A stretch of 64,000 nt of DNA, from contig NZ_JACKVK010000005.1 of NCBI RefSeq assembly GCF_025823185.1, positions 434,001-498,000 on the forward strand. Direction: 5' to 3'. Shown here piece after piece: positions 1-8,863 of this stretch. The stretch is from Mycobacterium yunnanensis (GTDB taxonomy: Bacteria > Actinomycetota > Actinomycetes > Mycobacteriales > Mycobacteriaceae). Under the pieces are notes generated by a model. It ran no database searches, had not been told where the DNA came from, and was given only the letters and a program-made list of their open reading frames with translations. The translations under genes were made by a program, and so were the position numbers. Every line of letters starts with the position of its first letter. Position 1 is the first letter of the stretch.

Positions 1-1
1 G

Positions 2-1000
2 GTCGAACTGGTGGCCGCGTTGGCGTTGATGGTTCTGCTGCTGGTTCACGCCCAGCGCGGACCGTCGGTGGTCATGCAAACCAACCACACCGAAAGTAGC
101 TACAGCTCAGGCTATCTCGGCGCGCTGATGCTGTGCTTGTTGCTGGGCCTCTACGTCATGTGGGGTTTCGACTCGGCAACGTCGCTGAGCGAGGAGACCA
201 TCAATCCCCGCAAGAACGGCCCCAAGGCCATCATCCGCGCCCTGCTGGCCTCCGGCGTCTTCGGCGCCTTCCTCATCTTGCTCGCGGTGATGGCGGTAAA
301 GGACCTGAGCTCCGAGGACATCGCCTCCGGCGGCCTGACCTACATCGTCAAGAGCACCCTGGGGGACACGGTCGGCGACGTCTTCCTGGTGTGCGGCGCC
401 TTCGCGGTGTTCGTCTGCGGCATGGCCAACCAGACCGGCGCCGTCAACCTGATGTTCGCCATGGCCCGCGACAACGCGTTCCCGGGGTCGAGGTACGTGT
501 CGAAGGTCAGCGAGCGCATCAAGGTTGCGGTGGTGCCAACGGTGATGGTCGGCGTGCTTGCCGTGGGGATCCTGCTGGTCAACATGGGTCAACCGCAGAT
601 CTTCCTGGTCGTCAGCGGCTGCACCATCATCCTGGCGCTGGTGTCCTACCTGTTGGTGGTGGCCCCGTTCGCGATGCTGCGGGTCACGGGCCGCTGGGCC
701 CGCCCGGAGAAGGGCTACTTCACCCTCGGCAAGCTGGGCCCGGTGATCGCGGTACTGGCCGTGGTGTGGGCGGTGGTGATGATCGTCAACATCGCCTGGC
801 CGCGTCCGGTGGTCTACAACCCAGCCGAACCGTTCCACTTCTACCTGCAGTGGGGCGGGGTGCTCGCACCGGCGATCATGCTCGGCCTCGCGTTCGCGGT
901 GTATCTCACGCGTCGCGGCAAGCTCGGTGTGCTCGCCGAACACGCCGCACCCGTCGCGGCCTCGAGCTCCGACGGCCGCGCCGAGCGGGCCATGAGCTAG
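2..1000 (+). CDS. APC-family amino-acid permease, 5' truncated by window edge
   Basis: The reading frame is open from the first base, so the N-terminal transmembrane segments lie outside the window; what remains is about 332 residues. Visible are hydrophobic helices and the motif GFDSATSLSEET followed by NPRKNGPKAI, typical of amino-acid/polyamine/organocation permeases of the GABA/choline permease type. It would import an amino acid or related amine across the cytoplasmic membrane. It converges on a GntR regulator and lies beside a catabolic cluster, so it is probably the uptake system for that pathway (inference). The substrate cannot be read from the sequence. Confidence 0.85.
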   Translation, partial: VELVAALALMVLLLVHAQRGPSVVMQTNHTESSYSSGYLGALMLCLLLGLYVMWGFDSATSLSEETINPRKNGPKAIIRALLASGVFGAFLILLAVMAVKDLSSEDIASGGLTYIVKSTLGDTVGDVFLVCGAFAVFVCGMANQTGAVNLMFAMARDNAFPGSRYVSKVSERIKVAVVPTVMVGVLAVGILLVNMGQPQIFLVVSGCTIILALVSYLLVVAPFAMLRVTGRWARPEKGYFTLGKLGPVIAVLAVVWAVVMIVNIAWPRPVVYNPAEPFHFYLQWGGVLAPAIMLGLAFAVYLTRRGKLGVLAEHAAPVAASSSDGRAERAMS

Positions 1001-1010
1001 GCACACGCCA

Positions 1011-1048
1011 CGAAACCCCCCGAACCCTTTGGGTGCGGGGGGTTTTCG
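1011..1048. terminator. Bidirectional hairpin terminator between convergent genes
   Basis: A long inverted repeat (CGAAACCCCCCG paired with CGGGGGGTTTTCG, loop about 13 nt) starts 10 bases after the permease stop. It is followed by a T-rich stretch and lies before the end of the convergent regulator gene. It can serve both strands. Confidence 0.75.
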
Positions 1049-1075
1049 TCTTCGGTTCGGGACGCCGCGCCGCCG

Positions 1076-1750
1076 TCATCGGGGTGCGACGAAGCCCGGG
1101 TCTGCCCAGTCGCCGCGGATGTGACGCAGATGGTGCTGCATGAGATCGCGGACTTCGTCGGGCCGATCGGCGACGATCGCGTCCAGGATGGGGAGGTGCT
1201 CTTCGGCTGAGGCGACCAACGTGCCGTTGTCGGAGAGGTTCTTCAGCCCATAGAGGCGGGTGTTGTCGCGCAGCCCGTCGATCGCGTGCACGAGGCGGTG
1301 GTTGTTGCCGAACGCCAGCAGCCCCAGATGGAATCGGCGGTCGGCGTCGAGGTAGTCGATCAGGTCACCGCGGCGTGCCGCGGCGACGATCTCCTCGGCG
1401 ATCCCTCGGTACGTCTCGTAGTCGTCGGCGATCTCCTGGCGGCCGGCGAGTGCGGCGGTCGCGGGGATCTCGAGCAGGGTGCGCATCTCGTAGATTTCAC
1501 GCCGGTCGTCGTCGTCGAGGGGCAGTACTCGAAAGCCGCGGTTGCGGACGGCTTCCATCAGCCCCTGGTTGACCAAGGTCAGCATGGCCTCGCGCACCGG
1601 GCTCGCCGACACGCCAAGCTGATTGGCCAGGGCGGTGGCCGAGTAGATCTCACCAGGTGCCAGTTCGCCCGACACCATTCCCTCTCGAATCACGCGTAAT
1701 GCCTGGTCCCGCAAACTGGGTTGCTTGAGGCTGGCGGTCGTGCTCAACAT
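1076..1750 (-). CDS. GntR/FadR-family transcriptional regulator
   Basis: A 224-residue protein with an N-terminal winged helix-turn-helix (about residues 10-70: LRDQALRVIREGMVSGELAPGE, then SATALANQLGVSASPVREAM) and a C-terminal all-helical FCD ligand domain (NRRFHLGLLAF-type signature and a late histidine pair in MQHHLRHIRG). The start is the ATG at 1750 because a strong GGGAGGA ribosome site lies just upstream; a longer frame exists but has no such site. It follows the semialdehyde dehydrogenase in the same direction, so it is probably the local regulator of the catabolic cluster, with a pathway metabolite as effector (inference). Confidence 0.85.
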   Translation of the reverse strand: MLSTTASLKQPSLRDQALRVIREGMVSGELAPGEIYSATALANQLGVSASPVREAMLTLVNQGLMEAVRNRGFRVLPLDDDDRREIYEMRTLLEIPATAALAGRQEIADDYETYRGIAEEIVAAARRGDLIDYLDADRRFHLGLLAFGNNHRLVHAIDGLRDNTRLYGLKNLSDNGTLVASAEEHLPILDAIVADRPDEVRDLMQHHLRHIRGDWADPGFVAPR

Positions 1751-1805
1751 GGCGATCCTCCCTCGGCGCTGCGGGCAAACCCGTCGATGCAACGCGCTAG
1801 GTAGC

Positions 1806-1814
1806 ATGTTACAT
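1806..1814. promoter_or_regulatory. Short palindrome upstream of the GntR gene, possible operator
   Basis: ATGT-T-ACAT is a perfect 9-bp palindrome placed 55 bp before the regulator start codon. GntR/FadR proteins commonly bind GT-N-AC type palindromes, so autoregulation is plausible. It is short, so confidence is limited. Confidence 0.3.
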
Positions 1815-1867
1815 CTGACCGGATGGGGAGCCCGTGTAGAGCCGGTGCGGCGAGGTCGCGGTCCTGC

Positions 1868-3400
1868 CTACCTGGTCCCGGTGTCGGTGTCCGCAAGCTG
1901 CAGGACGCCGTCGACCCGCCGGGCAACGGGGCAGGGACCGTCCCGAAGTTCGTCGGGCAACAGGTCGGTGGGCACGTTCTGGTAGGTGACCGGGCGCAGA
2001 AACCGGCGGATGGCCGTCGCACCGACCGAGGTGTGTGCCGCGTTGGTCGCCGGCCACGGACCGCCGTGAGTTTGCGCCCACGACACCGCTACTCCGGTGG
2101 GGAAGCCGCCGAACAGAACGCGGCCGGCGTGCGCGGTCGCCAGCGCCAGCAGTCCGGCGTTGTCGTCGTCGTCGGTGCTGTGCACGGTGACGGTGAGCGA
2201 ATCCGGGAGACGCTGCAGCAGTTGGGCCGCCGACGCGTCGAGCTCTGCGGCCCGATACCGCGCGATGACCGCCACCGGTCCGAACGTCTCGTGAATCATC
2301 GCCTCGGACAGGTCGTCTAGGTCCACCTCGACCAACTTCGCGGTGACGTGGTAACCGGGTCCGGTGGCGAGAGGGGCTGTGTAGCTGGTCATTTCGCGAT
2401 GCTGGGCGTAGTCGGAGACTGAGAGCTGATAAGCGTCGCGGATCCCTTCGCTGAGCAGCACGTGATCGGTGCTGTGGGCCAGAGCGCTGCACGCAGCGTC
2501 GACGACGGCGGTGCCGTCCTCGTCGTCGGGAACCAGGACGAACCCTGGCTTGGTGCACAGTTGGCCCGAACCCAGGGTGAACGACGCCACTAGACCCGCG
2601 CCGATTTCGGCGCCCCGGTTGCGCGCCGCCGACGGGGTGACGATGACGGGGTTCAGGCTCGAGAGCTCGCCAAAGAACGGGATCGGGTCGGGCCGGCCAG
2701 AGATGACGTCCAGCAACGCCTTCCCTCCGCCGACAGAGCCGGTGAACCCGACCGCCGTGACCGCCGGGTCGGCGACTAGAGCCGCGCCAGCGGCGAGCCC
2801 GTACACGACGCCGATCGAGCCTTCGGGAGCGCCGCCGTCGCGCAGGGCGTCGGCGAGTATCTGGTAGGAGATGTCAGACGTATGGGGATGTGAGGCGTGC
2901 GCCTTGACGATGACCGGGTTGCCGGCGGCCAACGCGGACGCGGTGTCGCCGCCCAAGACGGAGAAGGCGAACGGGAAATTGCTGGCGCCGAACACCGCGA
3001 TCGGGCCCAGGGGGATGAGCCAGCGACGCAAATCCGGCCGCGGACCCATCGGGGTGTCGGCGGCGTGGTCGACGATCGCTTCGAGGTAGGCACCGTCGCG
3101 GACCACCTCGGCGAAGAACCGGAACTGGAAGGCCGCGCGGGTGGCCTCGCCACCCAGTTTCATTGCGGTGAAACCGGTTTCGCGGACGGCGATGTCGACC
3201 AGTCGATCGCGGTGAGCGTCGATGCCGTCGGCGATGCGCTCGAGCAAGTCGGCGCGATCGTGGCGGGATAGCGCCGCCAGTGCCGGGGCCACGACGGCGG
3301 CGCGCTCGCAGAGTCGCCGCACCTCGGCGTCGGTGGTGTCTTCGGCGGGGACCTCGAGCGCCTCGCCAGTGCGGGGGTTGACGGCTGGCGTGGTGGGCAC
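1868..3400 (-). CDS. Alpha-ketoglutarate-semialdehyde (2,5-dioxovalerate) dehydrogenase
   Basis: A 510-residue aldehyde dehydrogenase-superfamily enzyme of the KGSADH type, recognised by GELSSLNPVIV and the catalytic loop SGQLCTKPG with the nucleophile at about Cys282; FTGSVGGGKALL binds the cofactor. The family oxidises alpha-ketoglutarate semialdehyde to alpha-ketoglutarate with NAD(P)+. This is the last step of hydroxyproline, glucarate/galactarate and pentose oxidative pathways. The start is GTG at 3400. The DapA-family gene lies upstream on the same strand 108 bp away, and the pair supplies the two final steps of such a pathway. Assignment to the enzyme class is strong; the upstream substrate is open. 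Confidence 0.88.
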   Translation of the reverse strand: MPTTPAVNPRTGEALEVPAEDTTDAEVRRLCERAAVVAPALAALSRHDRADLLERIADGIDAHRDRLVDIAVRETGFTAMKLGGEATRAAFQFRFFAEVVRDGAYLEAIVDHAADTPMGPRPDLRRWLIPLGPIAVFGASNFPFAFSVLGGDTASALAAGNPVIVKAHASHPHTSDISYQILADALRDGGAPEGSIGVVYGLAAGAALVADPAVTAVGFTGSVGGGKALLDVISGRPDPIPFFGELSSLNPVIVTPSAARNRGAEIGAGLVASFTLGSGQLCTKPGFVLVPDDEDGTAVVDAACSALAHSTDHVLLSEGIRDAYQLSVSDYAQHREMTSYTAPLATGPGYHVTAKLVEVDLDDLSEAMIHETFGPVAVIARYRAAELDASAAQLLQRLPDSLTVTVHSTDDDDNAGLLALATAHAGRVLFGGFPTGVAVSWAQTHGGPWPATNAAHTSVGATAIRRFLRPVTYQNVPTDLLPDELRDGPCPVARRVDGVLQLADTDTGTR

Positions 3401-3450
3401 GGTCGGGACGTCCTAACGGTGGTGGGAGAGGAGGCGGTGTCGCCGACGAC

Positions 3451-3476
3451 CGCGCTCCCCGGTGGCGGGGAGCGCG
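3451..3476 (-). terminator. GC-rich intra-operon hairpin
   Basis: A perfect 10-bp stem (CGCGCTCCCC / GGGGAGCGCG) with a 6-nt loop lies between the DapA-family gene and the dehydrogenase. There is no T-tract, so partial termination, processing or a simple RNA stabiliser are all possible. Confidence 0.5.
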
Positions 3477-3508
3477 GGCATCGGGATCTCGTACGTGGGT
3501 GAGCGTCG

Positions 3509-4396
3509 TCAGAGTGTGGCGGCCAGCGCCTGTTCGACGTCCTTGACGACCTGCTCCCGCACGTCGTCGGGCAGCGGGCCGCGCGGAGCGCGGCAGGGGC
3601 CGCCGTAGCCGCCGGCGACGTCCTGGGCCAGTTTGATGGCCTGTACGAACTGGTGGGTGGTGTCCCAGAAGAACGCGGCCTGCAGGTGCGCGTAGAGGGC
3701 CCGGCCCTTCTCGACCTGACCGGTGGTGCCGTACTCGTAGATCTTCGCGCACTGCTGCGGCAAGGCATTGGAGAACCCGCCGATCCAGCCAACCGCGCCG
3801 AGCAGGGTGGCCTCGAAGACGTTGTCGTCGGCGCCCGAGAGCACGTCGATCTGTGGGGCCAGCCGCTGGATGGACGTGATCCGCCTGATGTCGCCGGAGA
3901 ATTCCTTGACCGCAACCACCTGGTCGATCTCGGCGACCCGGGACAGCAGTTCGGCGGTCAGATCGATGCGGGTGTCGAACGGGTTGTTGTAGGCCACGAT
4001 CGGCAGACCGGCCTTGGCGACCTCGCGGTAGTGGGCGACAACCTCGTCGTCGCTGGCACGGTAGGAGTTCGGCGGCAGAGCCAGCACGGCGTCTGCGCCG
4101 GCGGCCTGCGCCTGCTCGGTCCACCGCAGCGACTCCGCCGATCCGTAGGCGCCCACCCCGGGAATGACGCTGAAACCTTCCGGCGCCGCCTCGACGGCGG
4201 CCTCGACGACCCGAGCCCGCTCCTTCGCGGTGAGGACCTGGTACTCGCCCAGCGACCCGTTCGGGGTGATGCCGTCGACGCCGTTGTCGGCGAGGTAACG
4301 CACGTGCTGCTGAAAACGGTCGTAGTCGACCGACAGATCATCGGTGAACGGCAACGTGGAGGCGACGACGATTCCGTGCCAGGGCTTCTGAGTCAT
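3509..4396 (-). CDS. DapA-family (DHDPS/NAL) aldolase, lyase or deaminase
   Basis: A 295-residue TIM-barrel protein of the dihydrodipicolinate synthase/N-acetylneuraminate lyase family. The Schiff-base lysine is about Lys164 in VVAVKEFSGD, and the paired tyrosine lies in IVAYNNPF. NGSLGEYQVLT is the N-terminal phosphate-loop-like segment. Next to a KGSADH, the likely reactions are deamination of delta1-pyrroline-4-hydroxy-2-carboxylate (hydroxyproline pathway) or dehydration/decarboxylation of 5-keto-4-deoxyglucarate; both give alpha-ketoglutarate semialdehyde. The start is ATG 4396 with AGGAAG upstream. The choice between the two reactions is inference. Confidence 0.8.
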   Translation of the reverse strand: MTQKPWHGIVVASTLPFTDDLSVDYDRFQQHVRYLADNGVDGITPNGSLGEYQVLTAKERARVVEAAVEAAPEGFSVIPGVGAYGSAESLRWTEQAQAAGADAVLALPPNSYRASDDEVVAHYREVAKAGLPIVAYNNPFDTRIDLTAELLSRVAEIDQVVAVKEFSGDIRRITSIQRLAPQIDVLSGADDNVFEATLLGAVGWIGGFSNALPQQCAKIYEYGTTGQVEKGRALYAHLQAAFFWDTTHQFVQAIKLAQDVAGGYGGPCRAPRGPLPDDVREQVVKDVEQALAATL

Positions 4397-4448
4397 GACG
4401 GTACTTCCTACTGAGGCAGGTGGATCTGGATAGTACCGATAGCCTATC

Positions 4449-4472
4449 ACCGGTAATCGGTAATATTCTACT
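4449..4472. promoter_or_regulatory. Shared AT-rich motif upstream of the DapA-family gene (copy 1)
   Basis: On the minus strand this reads AGTAGAATATTACCGATTACC and matches a second copy near 7181, with 16 of 18 bases shared through AATATTACCGxTxACCG. It lies 52-76 bp before the start codon at 4396. A common operator or upstream activating site for the cluster regulator is the simplest reading. Confidence 0.5.
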
Positions 4473-4482
4473 CTCAGCGGTC

Positions 4483-5964
4483 TCAGCGAAGCGTGATCCA
4501 AATGGTCTTCAGCTCGGTGTACTGGTCGAACGCCTCCAAACCCTTGTCATGCCCGCCGAAGCCGGAGATGCCAAACCCCCCAAACGGCGTGGAGATGTCG
4601 CCTTCGCTGAATCCGTTGACTGCCACGGTGCCGGCCCTCACGGCCTTGGCGACGCGCAACGCGGTGTTGATGTCGCGGGTCCAAATGTTCGCGGCCAGCC
4701 CGTACGCGGTGTCGTTGGCCAACGCAATCGCGTCGTCCTCGGTGTCGAAACCCACCACGGCGACGACCGGGCCGAAGATCTCCTCACGAACGACGGCGGC
4801 CTGCGGGTCGACCTCGTCGACGACCGCCGGGGACACGTAGTTTCCGCCCGTCTCCTCGAGGATGGATTCGCCGCCGTGAACGGTCGCCCCGTTCGTGCGG
4901 GCTCCGTCGAGGAAGCGGAGCACGCGCTCCTTGGCGCTGGGTTCGATCAGCGGGCCGATCTCGGTGCCGACGTCGGCGGGGTCGCCGACGACGCGGGCCT
5001 GCGCCAGCCCGACCATGTGCTCGACGAAGTCCTTCTTGATCGAGTTGTGCACGAGTATGCGTGACCCCGCCGAGCAGTTCTGCCCGCCATTCCAGAAGGC
5101 AGCCCCGGCAAGGTCTTCGGCGACCTGCGCGAGTTCGTCGGCCATGTCGGCGAACACGATCTGCGGGCTCTTGCCGCCCATCTCGAGGGCAACCTGCTTG
5201 AGGTTGCTGTCGGCGGCGTACTTCAGGAACATCCGGCCAACCTCTGTGGATCCGGTGAAACTCACGACGTCGACGTCGGGGTGCAGGCCGAGGGCCTTGC
5301 CGGTGACGTGTCCAAGACCGGGCAGAACGTTGAATACACCGGCGGGGATGCCAGCTTCGGTGGCGAGCTCGGCGTAGCGCAGCGCGCTGAGCGGAGACAG
5401 TTCGGCGGGTTTGACGATGACCGAGTTGCCGGCGGCCAGAGCGGGACCGATCTTCCACGACAGCGTGTTCGACGGGAAGTTCCAGGGCACCACCACGGCA
5501 ACGACACCGGCGGGCTCGCGGACGACCAGCCCCACGTTGTCGGTGCCGGTCGGGGACACCTTGCCGAACACCTTGTCGACGGCCTCGGCGTACCAGCGGA
5601 TGGTCAACACGACATCGGGCAGGTCGCCGTCGATGCAGTCGCTGATCGGTTTGCCGGCGTCGACGGAGTCGATGTGGGCGAGCTCCTCGGCGTGCTGTTC
5701 GACGAGGTCGGCGAATCGCAGCAGCACGGCCTTGCGGTCGGCTGGTGCGATGCGGCTCCAGTGGCCGGCGTCGAAGGCGCGCCGCGCCGCGGCGACGGCG
5801 GTGTCGACGTCCTGTGCGGTGCAGGCCGCCACCTCGTTCAGGACCTCGTTGGTCGCCGGTGAGATGTTGGCGAATGTCGACCCGTCAGACGCGTCGACGA
5901 AGGCGCCGTCGATGTAGGCCTGCGTCTTCACGGTGTCGGGAAGGACGATCGATGCCGCGGTCAT
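4483..5964 (-). CDS. NAD(P)+-dependent aldehyde dehydrogenase (PuuC/betaine-aldehyde type)
   Basis: A 493-residue classical aldehyde dehydrogenase: VVPWNFPSNTLSWK and KPAELSPLSA for the nucleotide site, FTGSTEVGR, the glutamate in LEMGGKSPQIV and the catalytic Cys at about residue 297 in GGQNCSAGSR. The C-terminal ELKTIWITLR resembles gamma-glutamyl-gamma-aminobutyraldehyde dehydrogenases. The start at 5964 has AAGGAG 9 bp upstream. It lies between the enolase-superfamily gene and the DapA-family gene on the same strand, so it probably oxidises an aldehyde released from the same substrate or from a side chain such as an N-methyl derivative. Substrate not determined. Confidence 0.85.
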   Translation of the reverse strand: MTAASIVLPDTVKTQAYIDGAFVDASDGSTFANISPATNEVLNEVAACTAQDVDTAVAAARRAFDAGHWSRIAPADRKAVLLRFADLVEQHAEELAHIDSVDAGKPISDCIDGDLPDVVLTIRWYAEAVDKVFGKVSPTGTDNVGLVVREPAGVVAVVVPWNFPSNTLSWKIGPALAAGNSVIVKPAELSPLSALRYAELATEAGIPAGVFNVLPGLGHVTGKALGLHPDVDVVSFTGSTEVGRMFLKYAADSNLKQVALEMGGKSPQIVFADMADELAQVAEDLAGAAFWNGGQNCSAGSRILVHNSIKKDFVEHMVGLAQARVVGDPADVGTEIGPLIEPSAKERVLRFLDGARTNGATVHGGESILEETGGNYVSPAVVDEVDPQAAVVREEIFGPVVAVVGFDTEDDAIALANDTAYGLAANIWTRDINTALRVAKAVRAGTVAVNGFSEGDISTPFGGFGISGFGGHDKGLEAFDQYTELKTIWITLR

Positions 5965-6039
5965 GTTGTGCTCCTTGCATTTTCGGCGTGTTACGGGTGT
6001 GCGGGGGTCCGGTCCGACAGCGCGATCGGGTCCCGGTGA

Positions 6040-7146
6040 TCAGGTTCCGGTGGTGAAGATCGGCGCCGACAGCGCCGTCGGGTCGACCTGGATTCCGAGG
6101 CCCGGCGCCGTGGGCGCCGAGCCGCGTCCGTTGCGTGAGCGCGGCGAGTATCCGGCGACGTGCCCGTCGGTCCAATCGTTGAAGAATGACGCCGTCAACA
6201 GGTTCTCGGGGCGTGTGCTGGCGGCGAGGTGGCTCACCGCGGCGGTGATGACGTCCCCGCCCCACGTGTCCTCGACTGAGATCATCATGTTGAGGTCCTG
6301 CAGCAGGTCGCGCATGCGGGCGGCCTTGGTGAGACCGCCGACACGGCTGAGCTTGAGGTTGACTCCCATCGCGCCGGCCGCGTGTTTGGCGTCGAACACG
6401 TGCTCGGTGTCGGTGATCGACTCGTCGAGCACCAGAGGTACGCGACAGTTCCGGTGCGCGATGATCGAGTCGGCGGTGGTGCGGCACGGCTGTTCGACGT
6501 AGACGGGCAAATCTTCCATGCCCCGCATGGCGAGCTGGCCGTCGAGGATGTTCCAGCCCCCGTTGGAGTCGGCGATGATCACCGCCTCTCCGCCGCCGGC
6601 CTCGGCGCATGCCCGCGCGCGGGCAATGTCGTCGTCGGGCCGGTTGCCGACCTTGAGCTGAAACTGCGTGATACCAGCCTTTCGGCGGGCAGTGACGAAG
6701 TCGGCCATGCTCTGTGGGCTGCCCAGCGGTACGGCCTCGTAAATCGGAAAGTCCTCCTGCAGGACCCCACCCAGCAGGGCGGCGATCGGCATGCCGGCGT
6801 GTTGACCCAGCAGATCCCAGCACGCGATGTCGAGGGCACTCTTGGCAAAACCCTGCCCCAGGGCGATGCCGTCCAGGAGCCGGTGCACGGACGAGAGATT
6901 CGTCGGATCCGCCCCGATCACCCCGGGCAGGAGCTGGGTGAGCGCAGCCCGGATGACCTCGGGCGAGGTGGGTAGGTAGGTCGACCCCAGCGGGGTGACT
7001 TCCCCCCAGCCGTCGGCCCCCTCGTCGGTGCGCAACCGAACCAGCGTGCCGACCTGCGCCACTGCCGCACGTCCCCCGGACATGACGTATTCGCCGTGGC
7101 TGTAGTTCAGGCGGTAATCGAAGACGTTGGCTTCGACGATCTTCAT
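6040..7146 (-). CDS. Enolase-superfamily enzyme (mandelate racemase/muconate lactonizing group)
   Basis: A 368-residue protein with the N-terminal capping domain and a C-terminal barrel. FQLKVG carries the KxK-like acid/base position, IIADSNGGW, YVEQPC and LDESI give metal ligands, and NLKLSRVGG the second lysine of the barrel. Members related to proline-betaine/hydroxyproline epimerases and cis-3-hydroxyproline dehydratase share this arrangement (established for the family). Together with the downstream DapA-family enzyme and KGSADH, an epimerase or dehydratase acting on a proline derivative is the leading guess; glucarate-type acid sugars are the alternative. The start is ATG 7146 with a GTGGAG ribosome site. 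Confidence 0.8.
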   Translation of the reverse strand: MKIVEANVFDYRLNYSHGEYVMSGGRAAVAQVGTLVRLRTDEGADGWGEVTPLGSTYLPTSPEVIRAALTQLLPGVIGADPTNLSSVHRLLDGIALGQGFAKSALDIACWDLLGQHAGMPIAALLGGVLQEDFPIYEAVPLGSPQSMADFVTARRKAGITQFQLKVGNRPDDDIARARACAEAGGGEAVIIADSNGGWNILDGQLAMRGMEDLPVYVEQPCRTTADSIIAHRNCRVPLVLDESITDTEHVFDAKHAAGAMGVNLKLSRVGGLTKAARMRDLLQDLNMMISVEDTWGGDVITAAVSHLAASTRPENLLTASFFNDWTDGHVAGYSPRSRNGRGSAPTAPGLGIQVDPTALSAPIFTTGT

Positions 7147-7180
7147 TGGGTGCGTGCTCCACTCTCTGGGCAATGGCCTT

Positions 7181-7204
7181 AGTAAAATATTACCGGTCAC
7201 CGTT
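7181..7204. promoter_or_regulatory. Shared AT-rich motif upstream of the enolase-superfamily gene (copy 2)
   Basis: On the plus strand this reads AGTAAAATATTACCGGTCACC, matching the minus-strand copy near 4449-4472. It lies 35-58 bp before the start codon at 7146. The orientation relative to its gene is opposite to copy 1, as expected for a protein-binding site but not for a promoter core. Confidence 0.5.
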
Positions 7205-7339
7205 TACTGTATAGGTGGTGGTTCAGTGGCGCTAGTAGGTCACATACCGCGAAGAATTCTCGAACGGTGACGATGAGCGCGCGGAGGTGGAACCCAACTC
7301 GGCGAGTGCGCTCTGTCTCGAGATCAGCTGTTCGAATAG

Positions 7340-8863
7340 CTAATTCACACAGGGGATTCCGCTGCCGCTGATCGGCAGCCCTTGGTCCGGGGCGGGGTCG
7401 TCGGAGCTGCCGACGTCGATGCCCAGCGCCTCGCCGCCCGACGGTGCCGTTGCCATGCTCGCGACGGCGGTGGGCAGGGAGTATCCGTCGCCGAGGACCA
7501 CCCTGACGTGCCCTGCGGTCAGGTCGGCGGCAGGCTGCGGCGGGGTGCCGATGTCGAGCACCGACGCGACGGCCTGCGCCGACGGTTCGCCACCCACGCC
7601 GTACTCGACGGCGGTCGCCGTCGTCTCGCCCGCCGCGCCAAGGCTTAAGTCGCCTTCGCGATATCCCTTGTGCGTCAAGATGTCCGACGCCTCGGTGGCC
7701 AGTCCGCGGACGCCGCTGGCATTGACTACGTCCACGGTGACCTCGGAGGCCGGGACCGGTGCCGGCGTGGCGGCCGCCGACGGGTCGGCGAAGGTCGTCG
7801 TCACCAGTGAGCGAATCGCCTCCGGGTCGACGATGTTGACGTCCTGGCCGTTGACCACGTCGTAGCGGATCACCGGCAGCGTTTGATAGTGCACCTGCTC
7901 ACCGGAGAGCCCGCCGATGCGCTGGAACAGGCTTTGGTCCCATCCGCTGGAGAGCACCAAATCCTTGCGGGCGACACCCATCAACGAATTGAGCTTGCCC
8001 ACGTCGCTGAAGGATCCCGAATCCTGGAGCTGGCGGATGACGGCGATCAGGAACGCCTGCTGGCGGTGCGTACGGTCGAGGTCGCCGTTGTCGAGGCCGT
8101 GCCGCTGCCGCACGAATGCCAGCGCCTGCTGGGCGTCGAGAGTCTGGCGCCCGGCGGGGAAGTCAGCGCCGGAGTAGTCGTCGTGCACCGCGTGGTTGAG
8201 GCACACCTCGACACCGCCCAGGCTCTCGGCCACGTCGTAGAAGCCGGCGAGGTTCACCTCGGCGAAGTAATCGATCGGCACGCCGGTCAGCGACCGCACC
8301 ACCGCCAGGGTGGCCTTGCGGCCTGCCTCGCGGCCCTGCTTCTCCAGGGTGGCCTGATCGGTCTCGCCGTCGTCGACGAGCTTCTGCTCCTCGTCGGCCT
8401 TCGTCAGACCGTACGCCTCTTTGATCTTGATGTGGCTGTACCCCGGGACGATCCCCTTCACGCTGACGTAGTCGTCGCGGGGTATGGAGAACGCCTCGAC
8501 GCTGCCGTCCTCGGCCAGGTGCACCAGGATCAGCGTGTTGGTGTTGTAGCCGCCGGAGTCGGAATCGCCGGCGTGCAGCTGGTCGAGGACGTTCTGCGGC
8601 AGGTCGTCGCCGTTCTGGTCCTTGCGGGAGTCCAGACCGATCAACAGGATGTTGACCGCGGTTCCGGTGGAGTGCGGGGCGTCCGCCCCAAGGGCCTGCG
8701 AGACGGTGATGCCACTGAGCATGCCGTGCAGGGTCCACCAGCCGAAGCCGGTCGTCGCCACGACGACGGCCGTGAGGAGGGCCAGTCCGCCGCGCATCAA
8801 CCTTCGCGCGCTCGAGCGGGGACCGCCGGCAGGCGGCATCAGGTGACGCGCACGCTCACCCAT
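7340..8863 (-). CDS. LytR-CpsA-Psr (LCP) family cell-wall polymer ligase
   Basis: A protein of about 507 residues with a short basic cytoplasmic N-terminus, one signal-anchor helix (LALLTAVVVATTGFGWW), the LCP catalytic domain (NILLIGLDSRKDQN, VEAFSIPRDDYV, AFVRQRH, DLDRTHRQQAFL) and a C-terminal LytR_C domain (TVDVVNASGVRGLA). LCP enzymes attach arabinogalactan to peptidoglycan in mycobacteria, as Lcp1 and CpsA do. The start ATG at 8863 is preferred because GAAGGTGG lies 6 bp upstream; ATG 8899 and TTG 8944 are in-frame alternatives. It sits beside uppP, whose product recycles the same polyprenyl carrier. Confidence 0.87.
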   Translation of the reverse strand: MGERARHLMPPAGGPRSSARRLMRGGLALLTAVVVATTGFGWWTLHGMLSGITVSQALGADAPHSTGTAVNILLIGLDSRKDQNGDDLPQNVLDQLHAGDSDSGGYNTNTLILVHLAEDGSVEAFSIPRDDYVSVKGIVPGYSHIKIKEAYGLTKADEEQKLVDDGETDQATLEKQGREAGRKATLAVVRSLTGVPIDYFAEVNLAGFYDVAESLGGVEVCLNHAVHDDYSGADFPAGRQTLDAQQALAFVRQRHGLDNGDLDRTHRQQAFLIAVIRQLQDSGSFSDVGKLNSLMGVARKDLVLSSGWDQSLFQRIGGLSGEQVHYQTLPVIRYDVVNGQDVNIVDPEAIRSLVTTTFADPSAAATPAPVPASEVTVDVVNASGVRGLATEASDILTHKGYREGDLSLGAAGETTATAVEYGVGGEPSAQAVASVLDIGTPPQPAADLTAGHVRVVLGDGYSLPTAVASMATAPSGGEALGIDVGSSDDPAPDQGLPISGSGIPCVN

